Both the position numbers and the translations under genes were made by a program. Positions 34,301 to 42,068 of a stretch of DNA of 44,712 nt are shown piece by piece; the stretch's first letter is position 1; each line of letters starts with the position of its first letter. The stretch is from CAIYYO01 sp049299895 (GTDB taxonomy: Archaea; Altiarchaeota; Altiarchaeia; IMC4; QMZM01): positions 1-44,712 of the forward strand of contig JBAQYF010000005.1 of NCBI GenBank assembly GCA_049299895.1. Direction: 5' to 3'. Under the pieces are notes generated by a model. The model was not told the DNA's origin and ran no database searches. It saw only the letters and a list, made by a program, of their open reading frames with translations.

Positions 34301-34576
34301 TAGAACATATTCAACCTGACCGGCCTGACTAGGAGTATTAAGCCCGAACAATGAAAAATAATTGTTCTCCACACTGTAATAGGACGCATGAGTAAGATTA
34401 TAATCCTCCCTCCCAAGCTGATCAACGAGATCCTGCGGCGAATCGCCAACCAATCTTCCGACTGCTGCATTTTCCATGCTAACTTCCACGGCGGAGGCTA
34501 AGCTACTTAAAACAACCAATGAAACAAACAAAGCCCCCAGGAGGTTTCTATCGACGGCCATTTTGTAAAATGACAA
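31349..34576 (-). CDS. Large secreted protein with three C-terminal Cys-rich repeats
   Basis: The 1075 residues have a signal peptide (about 1-29, ending SSLASA), or start at the internal Met6 (34561). Residues 30 to about 440 are an unrecognised domain. The middle contains several beta-sandwich-like modules rich in N-x-S/T sequons, and an Ig-like module (about 860-955, 'ITVNSPAGQYQFP') precedes the end. Residues 959-997, 998-1036 and 1037-1075 are three 39-residue repeats, each with seven cysteines at the same places (C1, C9, C14, C15, C22, C31, C38). The start overlaps the end of the Yip1 gene. Probably surface-exposed and disulphide-stabilised. Confidence 0.72.
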   Translation of the reverse strand: MSFYKMAVDRNLLGALFVSLVVLSSLASAVEVSMENAAVGRLVGDSPQDLVDQLGREDYNLTHASYYSVENNYFSLFGLNTPSQAGQVEYVLKDKFGNDNVDSRLFLSSWPQAGSEWEKNELLVVDPMHLYKVYDHPENLLGMSCFSSNLDYSCRTPSTLGWEEDFSRVQPLFFFDSDYAGMYVPKQYDSRSFVSSLGKDSTLIAPTAVPNSEFMKSFVCAYAFYSTYADTSHDEKASIGMIYATARNSFHWQSNRALGLSIMSYELYGLPYLKVSAPSADYDPTTWDYCKQYFQYTGIGVISSGHSFIQEMAFDVGEPNVTSIGNFSLLTTNNTWTDYTFGQLVLPAIIVTKEYPLKTVIKNITLLGLEDPIDVNVSDLPMWEDEFVNRSVFNESCWVHYQNASIDFSHSFTPDSQLVFINIHPVEVLNCENGSFRIYRTVRYGIVYEAFSPVFLDVVSSPSEAVSGENVTVEVRVDNLINVSSSGLLFLESEGVRLSESNISVDSGNSSFYNISFIMPLNESLHVFNLGFSQGNGSLTNTSFVVRTDSLKISLDSQQFLFESMGLDAYVDIINGWNTSLDSKLEVYLTSLNGSRAVLKDQRLNIYSNESAYSYPGVYWPAAGDYYVSLKVSSEVSPEGEIVSRPLHVESLGDLCSGQGNLSFSYSAGLNYSYAAYCKGNTIAVSINVSNTGGNNVSTVVSYSSSSIGSVRALNVYGIDGSSPALVSEGIISFNASFPVNSSDYGFLAAELNDYPVILSVNHTPELSNGYSDLLFSVDWNDSGDDMSRLFVCKSGQLNESGCMNGAWCNATLSYDKPLQCDYPVYPVDEGVNGYYAFVCDSFGACSDAFNSSFAVDAHAPNITVNSPAGQYQFPKNTTGVRVNITTDENSSCRYNLSDPEFYYETDGVNFTETGGLVHGFALNVTGGQTYYLYYKCKDAAGNVNDASADHNFSVEPVCSSGGIGICGAEFCCGVADNVCPTDFDGVSCGVSDPDCGCSHGGLSFCGGSFCCGVADGVCPTDFDGVSCSIQDPDCSCSYGGLGICGANYCCGVNDGVCPSKFEGVSCSTSDVDCS
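31352..31702 (-). repeat. Three tandem 117-base repeats encoding the Cys-rich modules
   Basis: The last 351 coding bases of the 1075-residue gene consist of three in-frame copies of 117 bases. The proteins differ at roughly a third of positions, but the seven cysteines and the FCCGV/YCCGV and DGVSC/EGVSC blocks are invariant. The divergence suggests old duplications under purifying selection on the cysteines. Confidence 0.8.
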
Positions 34577-35160
34577 GGAGAGATATGAAAACTATCATTA
34601 TAACTGCAAGGATTATCAAGACCACAAACGACGCAATAAATCCGAACAAAGTCCTCAGAGCGCTCAGCCCATGAGTGAGAAATAAACCGTATGCGCCAAC
34701 GATAAAAGCCCATAAAGCGATTAACAAAACACATAACAGAGGAATGCTTATTCTCATCAAGTTTGAGAGATCATTTGAAATCATCAGACTAAAGGGAATT
34801 GTAAAAAAATTCGCGAACGTAAACATATACGCGATTATCTTAAAAGACTGACCAAAATCCTTTTTAGAACCTGCAAACTTAAAACCAAGATGCAGGCAAA
34901 TAGAGAGAATAATTACATTCACCACCAAAGTAAAAAGTTCATACAAGAACCCATAAACCGCCATAGAATCACTAAATGCAACACTCCCTCCAATAGGATT
35001 AAAAAAAAAGAAGAGATACGACATTGACAAACAATCGGATCCCCAGGAGCAAAGGGATAATAAACGTTAGGCTCTCCGAAACAGACTCACCACTAATTGC
35101 GCCAAAGAACTTCTTTGGATGGAATAATACATCCGCCGGATACTGGATTAGTTTATTCAT
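34548..35160 (-). pseudogene. Yip1-domain membrane protein with a frameshift in a T9 tract
   Basis: From ATG 35160 the frame gives MNKLIQYPADVLFHPKKFFG and 'AISGESVSESLTFIIPLLLG', a normal Yip1 N-terminus, and stops at TAA 35001-34999 after 53 residues. The run of nine T (35009-35001, minus strand) precedes this. In the frame one base away the protein goes on as 'FFFNPIGGSVAFSDSMAVYG' and four more hydrophobic helices to 34548. Eight T would restore a single reading frame of about 204 codons. A TTG/ATG start near 35024-35030 could only give the C-terminal part. It may be decay, sequencing error or slippage recoding. Confidence 0.7.
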
Positions 35161-35184
35161 TTTAGGATTCGTTTCAAGTTTTGA

Positions 35185-36090
35185 TTATTTCTCGAACCAG
35201 TCCTCAATTATTTTCCCTGTTTTTGAGTCCAATTTGACCCCTCGCCCATATGCACTAAACTCCATAAAACCGTCTTCATACTTTCTCAGGTGGGAGTAAT
35301 ATGATTTAATCTTTCTAAGCGACTCAGCCCACCAAACTACATTCAGGTTTTCATCAAACAGACCGAGATTGGAGTAGTTTTTAGGAAAGTCCCTTGATCG
35401 TGGATTAGGCAAAGAGGTGTATTGAATGCCATCAAATTGTTCCCCGCTATTTTGATAGCTATCAAGGTTATCATATGTTTTCGGGATGGAGTCAAAATAG
35501 ATAAGAAATCCTCTGTTAAATGGATCAGTTATAATATTTTTTATGTTAGAGTAATGCAACTTCTTCCTAAACAATTCTTTGCCAGAGGTAGCATCATATA
35601 TAAAACCTTCCTCTCCTTCAAAACGAAAATACTTTTCCTTGAGGGGATAATAAAAAGGTCTAGAGGGCGAAACAATACTCTCAAGTCTTATAGTTTTCCC
35701 CTTATAGACAAAAGATCCTTTCTGATAAGGGATTGCCACTTCACCACCCTCCAACCAAATTTTTTTATGTTCGTTTGAGCAAAGGCCCCAGTTGAATATC
35801 TCAATGATTGACATGAGAGCTCCGGGTCTGACAAAATCTTCAGCATACTCTCTTGCTTCAAATCCGTTTTCACTGTCTACAACCCTAAAGATAAAACGAC
35901 CATGCTCGCTTCTTGGAGGAATCCAGTCTACAGTCATAGTGTAACCTGTTGACGAAACAGCTTTGAAAAGTGTATCAAATCCTTTAAGGTCCTCCACCTG
36001 AAAAACTTTATTGGGGAAATTGTTATACTCAATTTTCCAACAATCTGGAATTTCTATTATCCATCCGGACACTCTTACCTTCTGGGTCAT
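35185..36090 (-). CDS. Cytosolic beta-rich protein, candidate immunity protein
   Basis: The 301 residues have no signal peptide or membrane helix. They are rich in aromatic and beta-forming residues, with many Trp and Tyr. The end, 'NLGLFDENLNVVWWAESLRK' then 'GFMEFSAYGRGVKLDSKTGK', resembles C-terminal blade-like segments in widespread hypothetical proteins ('VWWAELP...A.SW.GY...D..TGKI'). I cannot name the family. It starts two bases after the stop of the large secreted protein with a toxin-like C-terminus, the placement of an immunity gene. The region is AT-richer than the housekeeping genes. The immunity role is an inference. Confidence 0.5.
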   Translation of the reverse strand: MTQKVRVSGWIIEIPDCWKIEYNNFPNKVFQVEDLKGFDTLFKAVSSTGYTMTVDWIPPRSEHGRFIFRVVDSENGFEAREYAEDFVRPGALMSIIEIFNWGLCSNEHKKIWLEGGEVAIPYQKGSFVYKGKTIRLESIVSPSRPFYYPLKEKYFRFEGEEGFIYDATSGKELFRKKLHYSNIKNIITDPFNRGFLIYFDSIPKTYDNLDSYQNSGEQFDGIQYTSLPNPRSRDFPKNYSNLGLFDENLNVVWWAESLRKIKSYYSHLRKYEDGFMEFSAYGRGVKLDSKTGKIIEDWFEK

Positions 36091-36092
36091 TT

Positions 36093-39000
36093 TTAGGAAA
36101 ATTTGATTTCATTTGTAGTTGCTCGCCAAGTTGAGGGAATAAGCTTATCTGGCGCGTTAGTTTCGATATAAATTTGAACTCCTCCTCCTGGCCGATTAAA
36201 TTTTGGCGCTGTACCCCCAATCTTAATTTGACTTATCTCGTTTTTAGGAACTCGTATTACATTTATATTCTGAGGAATGTAATTTAATGCAAACAAATCA
36301 GCATATTGTTCAGCAGTCATAGCTTTCACATCCTCTAAAGGCAATGCAGAAAAATAAGCACGAATATCTCCGTTGCTTGGCACGGCTTGGATTAAATAAA
36401 ACGCATCGTCATCGTAATCTAAATCGGAGAGAACTTTTCCAGTCCAAGAATCTTCGTTTTTTACAGCCTTCTCAAAATTCAAATTCTTTACTTTGCTATA
36501 ATCTAGACCCGTATTAATCCCGGGTGTTATTATGTACCTTGAGGAGAGTTCACTGCTTATTTTCTTTGAGTTTAGTTTTGCTATTTTTCCGTTGTCTACC
36601 AGCGTTTTTAGTCTTGTTATTTCGTCGATATCAGGCATCAAATTATCTATTCGGTCTGTTAATTTTCCGCCGCTTGCCATGAACATTTCGGCACCTTGTG
36701 CAGCGTTTTCTATATTGTCTGCGTTTTTTATGTTTGCTTCGAGTGCGTCGTCGCTGAAGGTTGCCATAATGGAACGCACACCGATCTGGTGTTTTTCAAC
36801 AATAGAGGCAAACTGTTTACTTGCCGATTCTACATCGTTCCCGAAGAATTTTTTGAATCCCTCAAGCGTTCCGAGTGCATTATCGTTCTTATTGATGATC
36901 TTAAGCAGACGATCCCCATTTCCCTTCAAAACCTGTCTTGTTACCTTTGCCACACGCTTAACACCAGCAAGAAGCACATCAGTAGGGCCTGCCACTGGGA
37001 TGCCTATAATACTGCTGACCCCAATAGATGAAGCAGTCCCACCAGCAGAACTCCAACAAATTAAGCCATCGCTAACAGAGTCATCATGCCCCGCAAAACA
37101 ATACAAAACGGCATCCCTGGCATCAGTTGCGACTCCAATATAAGGAGTAACCGAGGCAGTAAAGTCAGAAACCATACACGACCCCTGATTAGACCCACCA
37201 AGAGATTCGCACCGACCTAAAACGAAACCGTCCACATAGTCCGCAGTAGAATCCAGACCAGACGGAGTCGAAAACTCATGAATATAAACCGCCTCCCGCC
37301 CATCAGTCACGTTCTTATAAGCTAAAGGATTCTCCAAATAATCGATAAAAGTCTCAATCGTCCTGTTAGTCTTTGGCCCGGACAGGATTACCGCATAATC
37401 ATCCCCACCCCACTGGTTGCGCTCAAAATACATAGCCCCATCCCAAGTAGGATCACCCACATCACCAAACCAAGGAGTACATTTAATAGCATTATTATTA
37501 CTGCGATCACCGATCAAAATAAGAGTCTTCTCCTCTAAGTCACTGTAAGAATTACAACCAACGTCGCTTGAATCCTTCTCGATAATACGATTACCAGGAA
37601 TGTTATACATACCACCCATCAGAGTAGTCTCAAGATCGTCCACCAAACCAGGAAACTCAAAATCATCAGGCTGAACGATAACGACATAATCCTTCCCAGG
37701 ATCAAACCCTCCCATGAAAATGTCATACGCATCAGTAGCAGTATATTTCTTCTGAGGGATATAAGGCTGATCGGTGTAAATGCTGCTAGTCTCGGAATTC
37801 TTATTAAACCAATTGCCAAACAATTCATCACTAAAAGAATTATAATCGGCCCGGTACTGGGGAACAACATAATCATCCCCCACGAGAACAACACTACTGC
37901 AGCTTCTGCACTTATTTTTTGTGAATGAGGACGCAACCATTGCATATGTATTCACTGAAAGAGATGGATTCAAAGGTGTCTCCGAATACGCAGAATATGC
38001 CCCCCACGGCCGCCCGGTCAAATAATCGTCCAGATAGTAGACCGGCGCCTGTCTCTCATCCGCCTTGGCATATAGCTGCCTCAGCACCGCTGTCACGTTG
38101 CCTTCGTCGCCCGCATATCTTTGGTATAGCGCGTTTCTGTCCGTTACATAGATCGTATCCGGATTCGTCGTGAGGTGTATGTTCGCCGATTTGTTCCCCG
38201 AAGTAAGTATGGCATATGTCGCGTCTCCGAGTATGCTGAATTTACATCTTGTCTCCCCGATTGAGAGGTCAGCCTGGCCGTCTACGCAAGTTTCCGATTC
38301 AGAAGCAAGACCTATTGTAGAGTATTCCACACTCTGCGTTTGATCAGAATGGAATACCACTGTAACATAATCCCCTGGCTGCTTGAATACTCGTGCTTGA
38401 GGATCGGCGTCTTCTATTGTCAGCGAATAATCAGTAGAAATTGATTCGCAGGAGGAGCTCTGAACGTCGCAGTATTCCGATTCGTTGCAATCATCATAGA
38501 AGGTCCATCTTAATTCTTTTCTGACATAGGGAGTATACTTCCAGACATCCGAGTAATAATTCGGGCAGATAAGCTCGCTCTGGACGCTTAAATAAGATAT
38601 GTTTATATCCGACGTAAATGAATTTACAATGCTAAAATGACTATAATTGACTAGATCACATTCCGTAGACATGTCAGGATAGATTGAGAAATAAAAAGAC
38701 AGGGAATTATCTTGAACGTATGCATCACAATCCCAGCTATAGGTATTTCCTTGCGAGATGTTTGCAATTAAATTGTTGTATTGATCAAACAGATAGAATG
38801 TAACCCCTCCCTGCACATAGCCATTACACTGATCATGGATCCCATTATTTTTTAAGGTCATTAAACAATCGGAATAATAGGTGTTGTTGAAAGTATATAA
38901 TCGATGCGTGTTCCAAGTGTTTTCCCCGTGCTGACAGCAGGGAATAGCTCCAAAATAAGAGAATAACGGGCAGTTCCTACAATTATTGCTGTAATAACAG

Positions 39001-39110
39001 GAATTACACCCCAAGAATACGTAACCCATCGAATCTTCATTTTCAATAAACGCAAAGCTATTCAATGAGAATATAAGTGAGATTAGTATTGCAATTATAC
39101 GGATTTTCAT
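36093..39110 (-). CDS. Large secreted protein with polymorphic-toxin-like C-terminus
   Basis: The 1005 residues begin with a signal peptide (about 1-20) and Cys-rich modules (30-230). A domain around 320-620 contains 'CSSVVLVGDDYVVPQYRADY', reminiscent of gingipain/caspase-type (C25-like) folds, without an evident catalytic pair. A hydrophobic Gly/Ala segment (about 680-705) is followed by a charged helical stretch. A C-terminal block of about 120 residues ends in 'RVPKNEISQIKIGG', 'APKFNRPGGGVQIYIE' and a short tail. A 'PKG..V..G.aap.....GGG.Q' ending is seen in C-terminal toxin domains of bacterial polymorphic toxins (NADase/ADP-ribosyl-type). The next gene could encode its immunity protein. 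The enzymatic class is a guess. Confidence 0.6.
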   Translation of the reverse strand: MKIRIIAILISLIFSLNSFAFIENEDSMGYVFLGCNSCYYSNNCRNCPLFSYFGAIPCCQHGENTWNTHRLYTFNNTYYSDCLMTLKNNGIHDQCNGYVQGGVTFYLFDQYNNLIANISQGNTYSWDCDAYVQDNSLSFYFSIYPDMSTECDLVNYSHFSIVNSFTSDINISYLSVQSELICPNYYSDVWKYTPYVRKELRWTFYDDCNESEYCDVQSSSCESISTDYSLTIEDADPQARVFKQPGDYVTVVFHSDQTQSVEYSTIGLASESETCVDGQADLSIGETRCKFSILGDATYAILTSGNKSANIHLTTNPDTIYVTDRNALYQRYAGDEGNVTAVLRQLYAKADERQAPVYYLDDYLTGRPWGAYSAYSETPLNPSLSVNTYAMVASSFTKNKCRSCSSVVLVGDDYVVPQYRADYNSFSDELFGNWFNKNSETSSIYTDQPYIPQKKYTATDAYDIFMGGFDPGKDYVVIVQPDDFEFPGLVDDLETTLMGGMYNIPGNRIIEKDSSDVGCNSYSDLEEKTLILIGDRSNNNAIKCTPWFGDVGDPTWDGAMYFERNQWGGDDYAVILSGPKTNRTIETFIDYLENPLAYKNVTDGREAVYIHEFSTPSGLDSTADYVDGFVLGRCESLGGSNQGSCMVSDFTASVTPYIGVATDARDAVLYCFAGHDDSVSDGLICWSSAGGTASSIGVSSIIGIPVAGPTDVLLAGVKRVAKVTRQVLKGNGDRLLKIINKNDNALGTLEGFKKFFGNDVESASKQFASIVEKHQIGVRSIMATFSDDALEANIKNADNIENAAQGAEMFMASGGKLTDRIDNLMPDIDEITRLKTLVDNGKIAKLNSKKISSELSSRYIITPGINTGLDYSKVKNLNFEKAVKNEDSWTGKVLSDLDYDDDAFYLIQAVPSNGDIRAYFSALPLEDVKAMTAEQYADLFALNYIPQNINVIRVPKNEISQIKIGGTAPKFNRPGGGVQIYIETNAPDKLIPSTWRATTNEIKFS

Positions 39111-39155
39111 CTTTTATTTAATATCAGACTTCTTTTCATAATTTTTTTGTTGAAA

Positions 39156-39172
39156 TTTAATAAAGTATAACA
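39156..39172 (-). promoter_or_regulatory. Promoter element shared with taw1
   Basis: TGTTATACTTTATTAAA on the minus strand starts 46 bases before the start of the 1005-residue secreted protein gene. It is identical to the element upstream of taw1 (15820-15836), at nearly the same distance. It probably contains the TATA box. Confidence 0.45.
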
Positions 39173-39425
39173 AATGTCGGTCGACCCTATTCATCGGACC
39201 GGATTATATTTTAAAAAGAGAGTATAAAAGATGAAGATATCCGGGTCATCAATAAAACACTTATCCCCTCTTCCCCAAAAAAAAAAATAAACACGCATTA
39301 TGTTTCAGTTCAACCCTCAAATACCCAAAGAAAAGCCGGGAGGATTCGAATGAGGAGGAATAAAGCAAAACTGAAACTGACAAATATAATCATTAAAAAT
39401 ATGATTTTTCTGGAGATATGATTCC

Positions 39426-39444
39426 ACGTACTCCTAGGGTACGT
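39426..39444 (-). terminator. Hairpin immediately after mre11
   Basis: ACGTAC and GTACGT pair around a 7-base loop directly after the mre11 stop codon (39447-39445). There is no T-run right behind it, so it may act as an RNA 3'-end hairpin rather than a classical archaeal terminator. Confidence 0.4.
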
Positions 39445-40542
39445 TCACCCGCCGTATTTCTCATAGAACCCCACGCACGCATCCCTTAGATCCTTTCTTG
39501 CCCCCATACCCTTTTTTTCGAAGTATTCTTCGATCACTTTTGGGTCTATCTGTGTCTTTTCTATTTTTATCACTTCGTTTCCTATCTTTGGCAGGATGGA
39601 TACGCCGAGTATCGCGTATTGCGGGTAGTCTTTCTCCCAGTCGTATCTTATGTCGAATGAGTCGCCTGCGACGTCTGCTTCGAGGGATATTTGCAGGCAG
39701 CGCACGTCTGCGTTGTTCTCTATCAGTTTCTTTATGTGTTCGTTTATTTCTGCGGGCGTCTTTTTCCCGACGTCTTCTTTGATCCTGCGCATGGGAACCG
39801 CGCATGTCTCCACGTATACGGGGTTGTTGTAATCAGAGTCTTTGAATACGAGGAAACCTGTGTCGTTATCCGATTCGTTGAAGCTGGTCCTCTCGGTTGC
39901 GCCCATGTAATATGCAGGGCAGCTTGCTTCTTTTATCCTCTGGTATTTGTGCACGTGGCCTGTGAGTATGAGATCGTATTTTGCGGATGCGTCCTTCAAT
40001 GATCTCAGGGATATCTCGTAGGGTGCAAGGTATCCTTCGACTGCCTGGTGCAGGCATAGGATGTTCTTTTCCGGTTTTTCCTTTTGGGTTGGCAATTCGC
40101 CTGTTATTTTTTTTAGTTCGGCCTCTGCCGCTTCCCTTCCCCGGAGGTATTGGAATCCGTGTATCCCTATTTTCTTTCCGGACAGGTCCAGTATTATGTG
40201 GGGGTTCTCGGTTGACAGAACATGTATGTTCTCGTGGAATTCGCTGAAAAGAGGCTGATACGCAGTCTTCAGGTGGCCGTCGAGCTCGTGGTTGCCGATG
40301 GCGACCACTATCTTTGTCTTTCCCGCGACTGTCATCAGGGTGTTTATTATCAGTTTCATGCTGCGCGGATCCGGCCTGGTGTGATGGAAGAGGTCTCCTC
40401 CGAATATGAGTAGCTCGGGCGAGTATTCCATTGCTTTTGCCACGGCTTCGCTGAAGGCTTTTTCATAGTCTTCGAGGCGTTCTTTTTTTAGCCGGTGCAT
40501 GTAGCCGATGTGACAGTCCGATATGCAGCATATGGCGCTCAT
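39445..40542 (-). CDS. mre11: Mre11-type DNA repair exonuclease
   Basis: Mn-dependent nuclease that, with Rad50, processes DNA double-strand breaks. With start ATG 40542 the protein has 365 residues. The calcineurin-like phosphoesterase motifs are Asp9/His11 (SDCHIG), Asp50 (GGDLFHH), Asn84-His85 (GNHE) and the late 'CLHQ' and 'TGHVHKY' histidines. An upstream in-frame start at 40668 would lie inside aroE and is unlikely. The ATG overlaps the aroE stop by four bases (ATGA). In most archaea mre11 sits with rad50, nurA and herA; none is adjacent here. Confidence 0.88.
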   Translation of the reverse strand: MSAICCISDCHIGYMHRLKKERLEDYEKAFSEAVAKAMEYSPELLIFGGDLFHHTRPDPRSMKLIINTLMTVAGKTKIVVAIGNHELDGHLKTAYQPLFSEFHENIHVLSTENPHIILDLSGKKIGIHGFQYLRGREAAEAELKKITGELPTQKEKPEKNILCLHQAVEGYLAPYEISLRSLKDASAKYDLILTGHVHKYQRIKEASCPAYYMGATERTSFNESDNDTGFLVFKDSDYNNPVYVETCAVPMRRIKEDVGKKTPAEINEHIKKLIENNADVRCLQISLEADVAGDSFDIRYDWEKDYPQYAILGVSILPKIGNEVIKIEKTQIDPKVIEEYFEKKGMGARKDLRDACVGFYEKYGG

Positions 40543-41384
40543 TTTTTTGCCAGCCGCAAAAGGACTGCTTCCTCCATTACGTTTATAGGGGCGTCGATGC
40601 CGAGCCATATCCTCAAGGACTCCGCTCCCTGGTGGACAAGCATCCCCACGCCGTTTATGGTCTTGCATCCGCGCGCTCTTGCCTTGCGCAGAAGGTTCGT
40701 CTCAAGCGGGTTGTAGACTATGTCCATGACGGCGATGCCTGACGGGAGAACTTCCCAGGGGATCACTTCGTCGCCTGCCTCGTGGTTCATGCCGACGGAA
40801 GAAGCGTTGATAAGCACGTTGATATCGTCCATTTCTTCAGTCAGCGACGTCTTGGAATATTCCAGCACGCGGATCTTTTCTCCGAGACGCGTCTTTATCT
40901 CGGATGCGAGCTTATCTGCCCTCGCCCTCGTGCGATTGGAGATGCATACATGCGCGCCGTCAAGTATGCACTGAAACGCGATAGCCCGGGCCCCGCCTCC
41001 CGCCCCCAGGATCAGTATCTTCTTTTCGTCTATGGAGACGCCGGCATCCGACAGCGCTTTTATGCATCCGATCCCGTCGGTGTTGTAACCATAAACGTCT
41101 GTTCCTACGAATTTTATGGTATTGACCGCCCCTATGAGCTGCGCGTTCTCGCTGACGTTGTCTATGTACTTCATCACTTCCACTTTGTGGGGTATGGTAA
41201 CGTTCAGCCCCAGGTAGGACGACTCCTTGCAGCGGTCCAGAAAAGGGATGACGTCTTCGGGTTTTATGTCAAATGCTTCGTACGTGTAGTCCATACCAAG
41301 CGTTTTGAATACGGAATTATGCATAGAGGGAGAAAGAGAGTGGGCTACTGGATGACCAACAAGTCCTAATTTGTTCCTTTTCAA
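40539..41384 (-). CDS. aroE: Shikimate dehydrogenase
   Basis: Reduces 3-dehydroshikimate with NADPH in aromatic amino acid synthesis. The 281 residues show 'GHPVAHSLSPSMHN' (10-23), the catalytic lysine in NVTIPHK (Lys67), Asp103 in YNTDGIG, the NADP loop LGAGGGARA (126-134) and 'INASSVGM'. The length is typical. It is the first gene of a two-gene operon with mre11 and is preceded by an AT-rich stretch. Confidence 0.94.
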   Translation of the reverse strand: MKRNKLGLVGHPVAHSLSPSMHNSVFKTLGMDYTYEAFDIKPEDVIPFLDRCKESSYLGLNVTIPHKVEVMKYIDNVSENAQLIGAVNTIKFVGTDVYGYNTDGIGCIKALSDAGVSIDEKKILILGAGGGARAIAFQCILDGAHVCISNRTRARADKLASEIKTRLGEKIRVLEYSKTSLTEEMDDINVLINASSVGMNHEAGDEVIPWEVLPSGIAVMDIVYNPLETNLLRKARARGCKTINGVGMLVHQGAESLRIWLGIDAPINVMEEAVLLRLAKK

Positions 41385-41460
41385 GGTGATATTTGAGAGA
41401 TTATTATCAAAAAAAAGGATTAAATAAAAAAAAGAAAAAATAGTATATTTTCCTAAGAAG

Positions 41461-42009
41461 TTATTTAACCTTCACAGTTATATAATCTCCCGCAGGTATT
41501 TTATAGAATGAGGATTGTAGGTTTGCACTAGCACGTATAGTCTGACTTCCTGCCTTAGTATATTTTACTTTTATCTTGGGGCTTTGGCGGTATTGTCCAA
41601 GGAAAATTTGACTGGGGTCACCCCAATAGAGAACCGTTCCGGGGCCGCAATAATTTTCTAAGGGGCCAGGTATAATGCGCTTTATACATTGTCCCTTTTT
41701 TAAATACACGTATTGTGTGGGTGTGGGGCCTTTCACCATACTTACATACATTACATCAGAGGGTATGAAAAGTTGATAAAATATCACTCCAGCAGCAAAA
41801 TCTTCAGCGTCTACTTTAACGGTAACGGTACCGTATTCGTTAACCTTATGAGTATAAGAGTCAGCAGTTAAATCAATACCTGCCCAAGGAATTCCCCATG
41901 CAGATACGAGGCCCACTAGACTCATAAAAAAACACAGTATCAGCCCAAATGCTAATAATTGGGGTATTTTCCTTGTTATATCCCCTAAAGACATTTTAGT
42001 TGTTTTCAT
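41461..42009 (-). CDS. Secreted protein of unknown function
   Basis: The 182 residues have an N-terminal hydrophobic segment (about 16-37, 'LLAFGLILCFFMSLVGLVSA') that ends like a signal peptide. The rest is a beta-rich domain with two cysteines ('KKGQCIKRIIPGPLENYCGP') and no second membrane helix. Patterns such as 'VNEYGTVTVKVDAEDFAAGV' recall cohesin or Ig-like folds. I do not recognise a family. The gene is AT-richer than aroE and TraB around it, which is compatible with later acquisition. Confidence 0.6.
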   Translation of the reverse strand: MKTTKMSLGDITRKIPQLLAFGLILCFFMSLVGLVSAWGIPWAGIDLTADSYTHKVNEYGTVTVKVDAEDFAAGVIFYQLFIPSDVMYVSMVKGPTPTQYVYLKKGQCIKRIIPGPLENYCGPGTVLYWGDPSQIFLGQYRQSPKIKVKYTKAGSQTIRASANLQSSFYKIPAGDYITVKVK

Positions 42010-42068
42010 ACAATCACCCGATTAATTATGAACAGTATTATTAATAAATCACTTACTCCTAATTATCG

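Larger units (their letters stand above)
39111..39444. other. 335-base intergenic region
   Basis: No coding region is supported here; a 19-codon frame from ATG near 39230 ends in lysines and is not convincing. It holds the shared promoter element at 39156-39172 (minus strand). At 39388-39406 a weak hairpin AATCAT-TAAAAAT-ATGATT lies in AT-rich sequence downstream of mre11. The 39426-39444 hairpin is listed separately. Confidence 0.6.

Noticed and set aside
40543..40668. 42-residue extension of Mre11
   Set aside because: It lies within aroE on the same strand and is Arg/Pro/Gly-rich; the ATG at 40542 overlapping the aroE stop is the better start.
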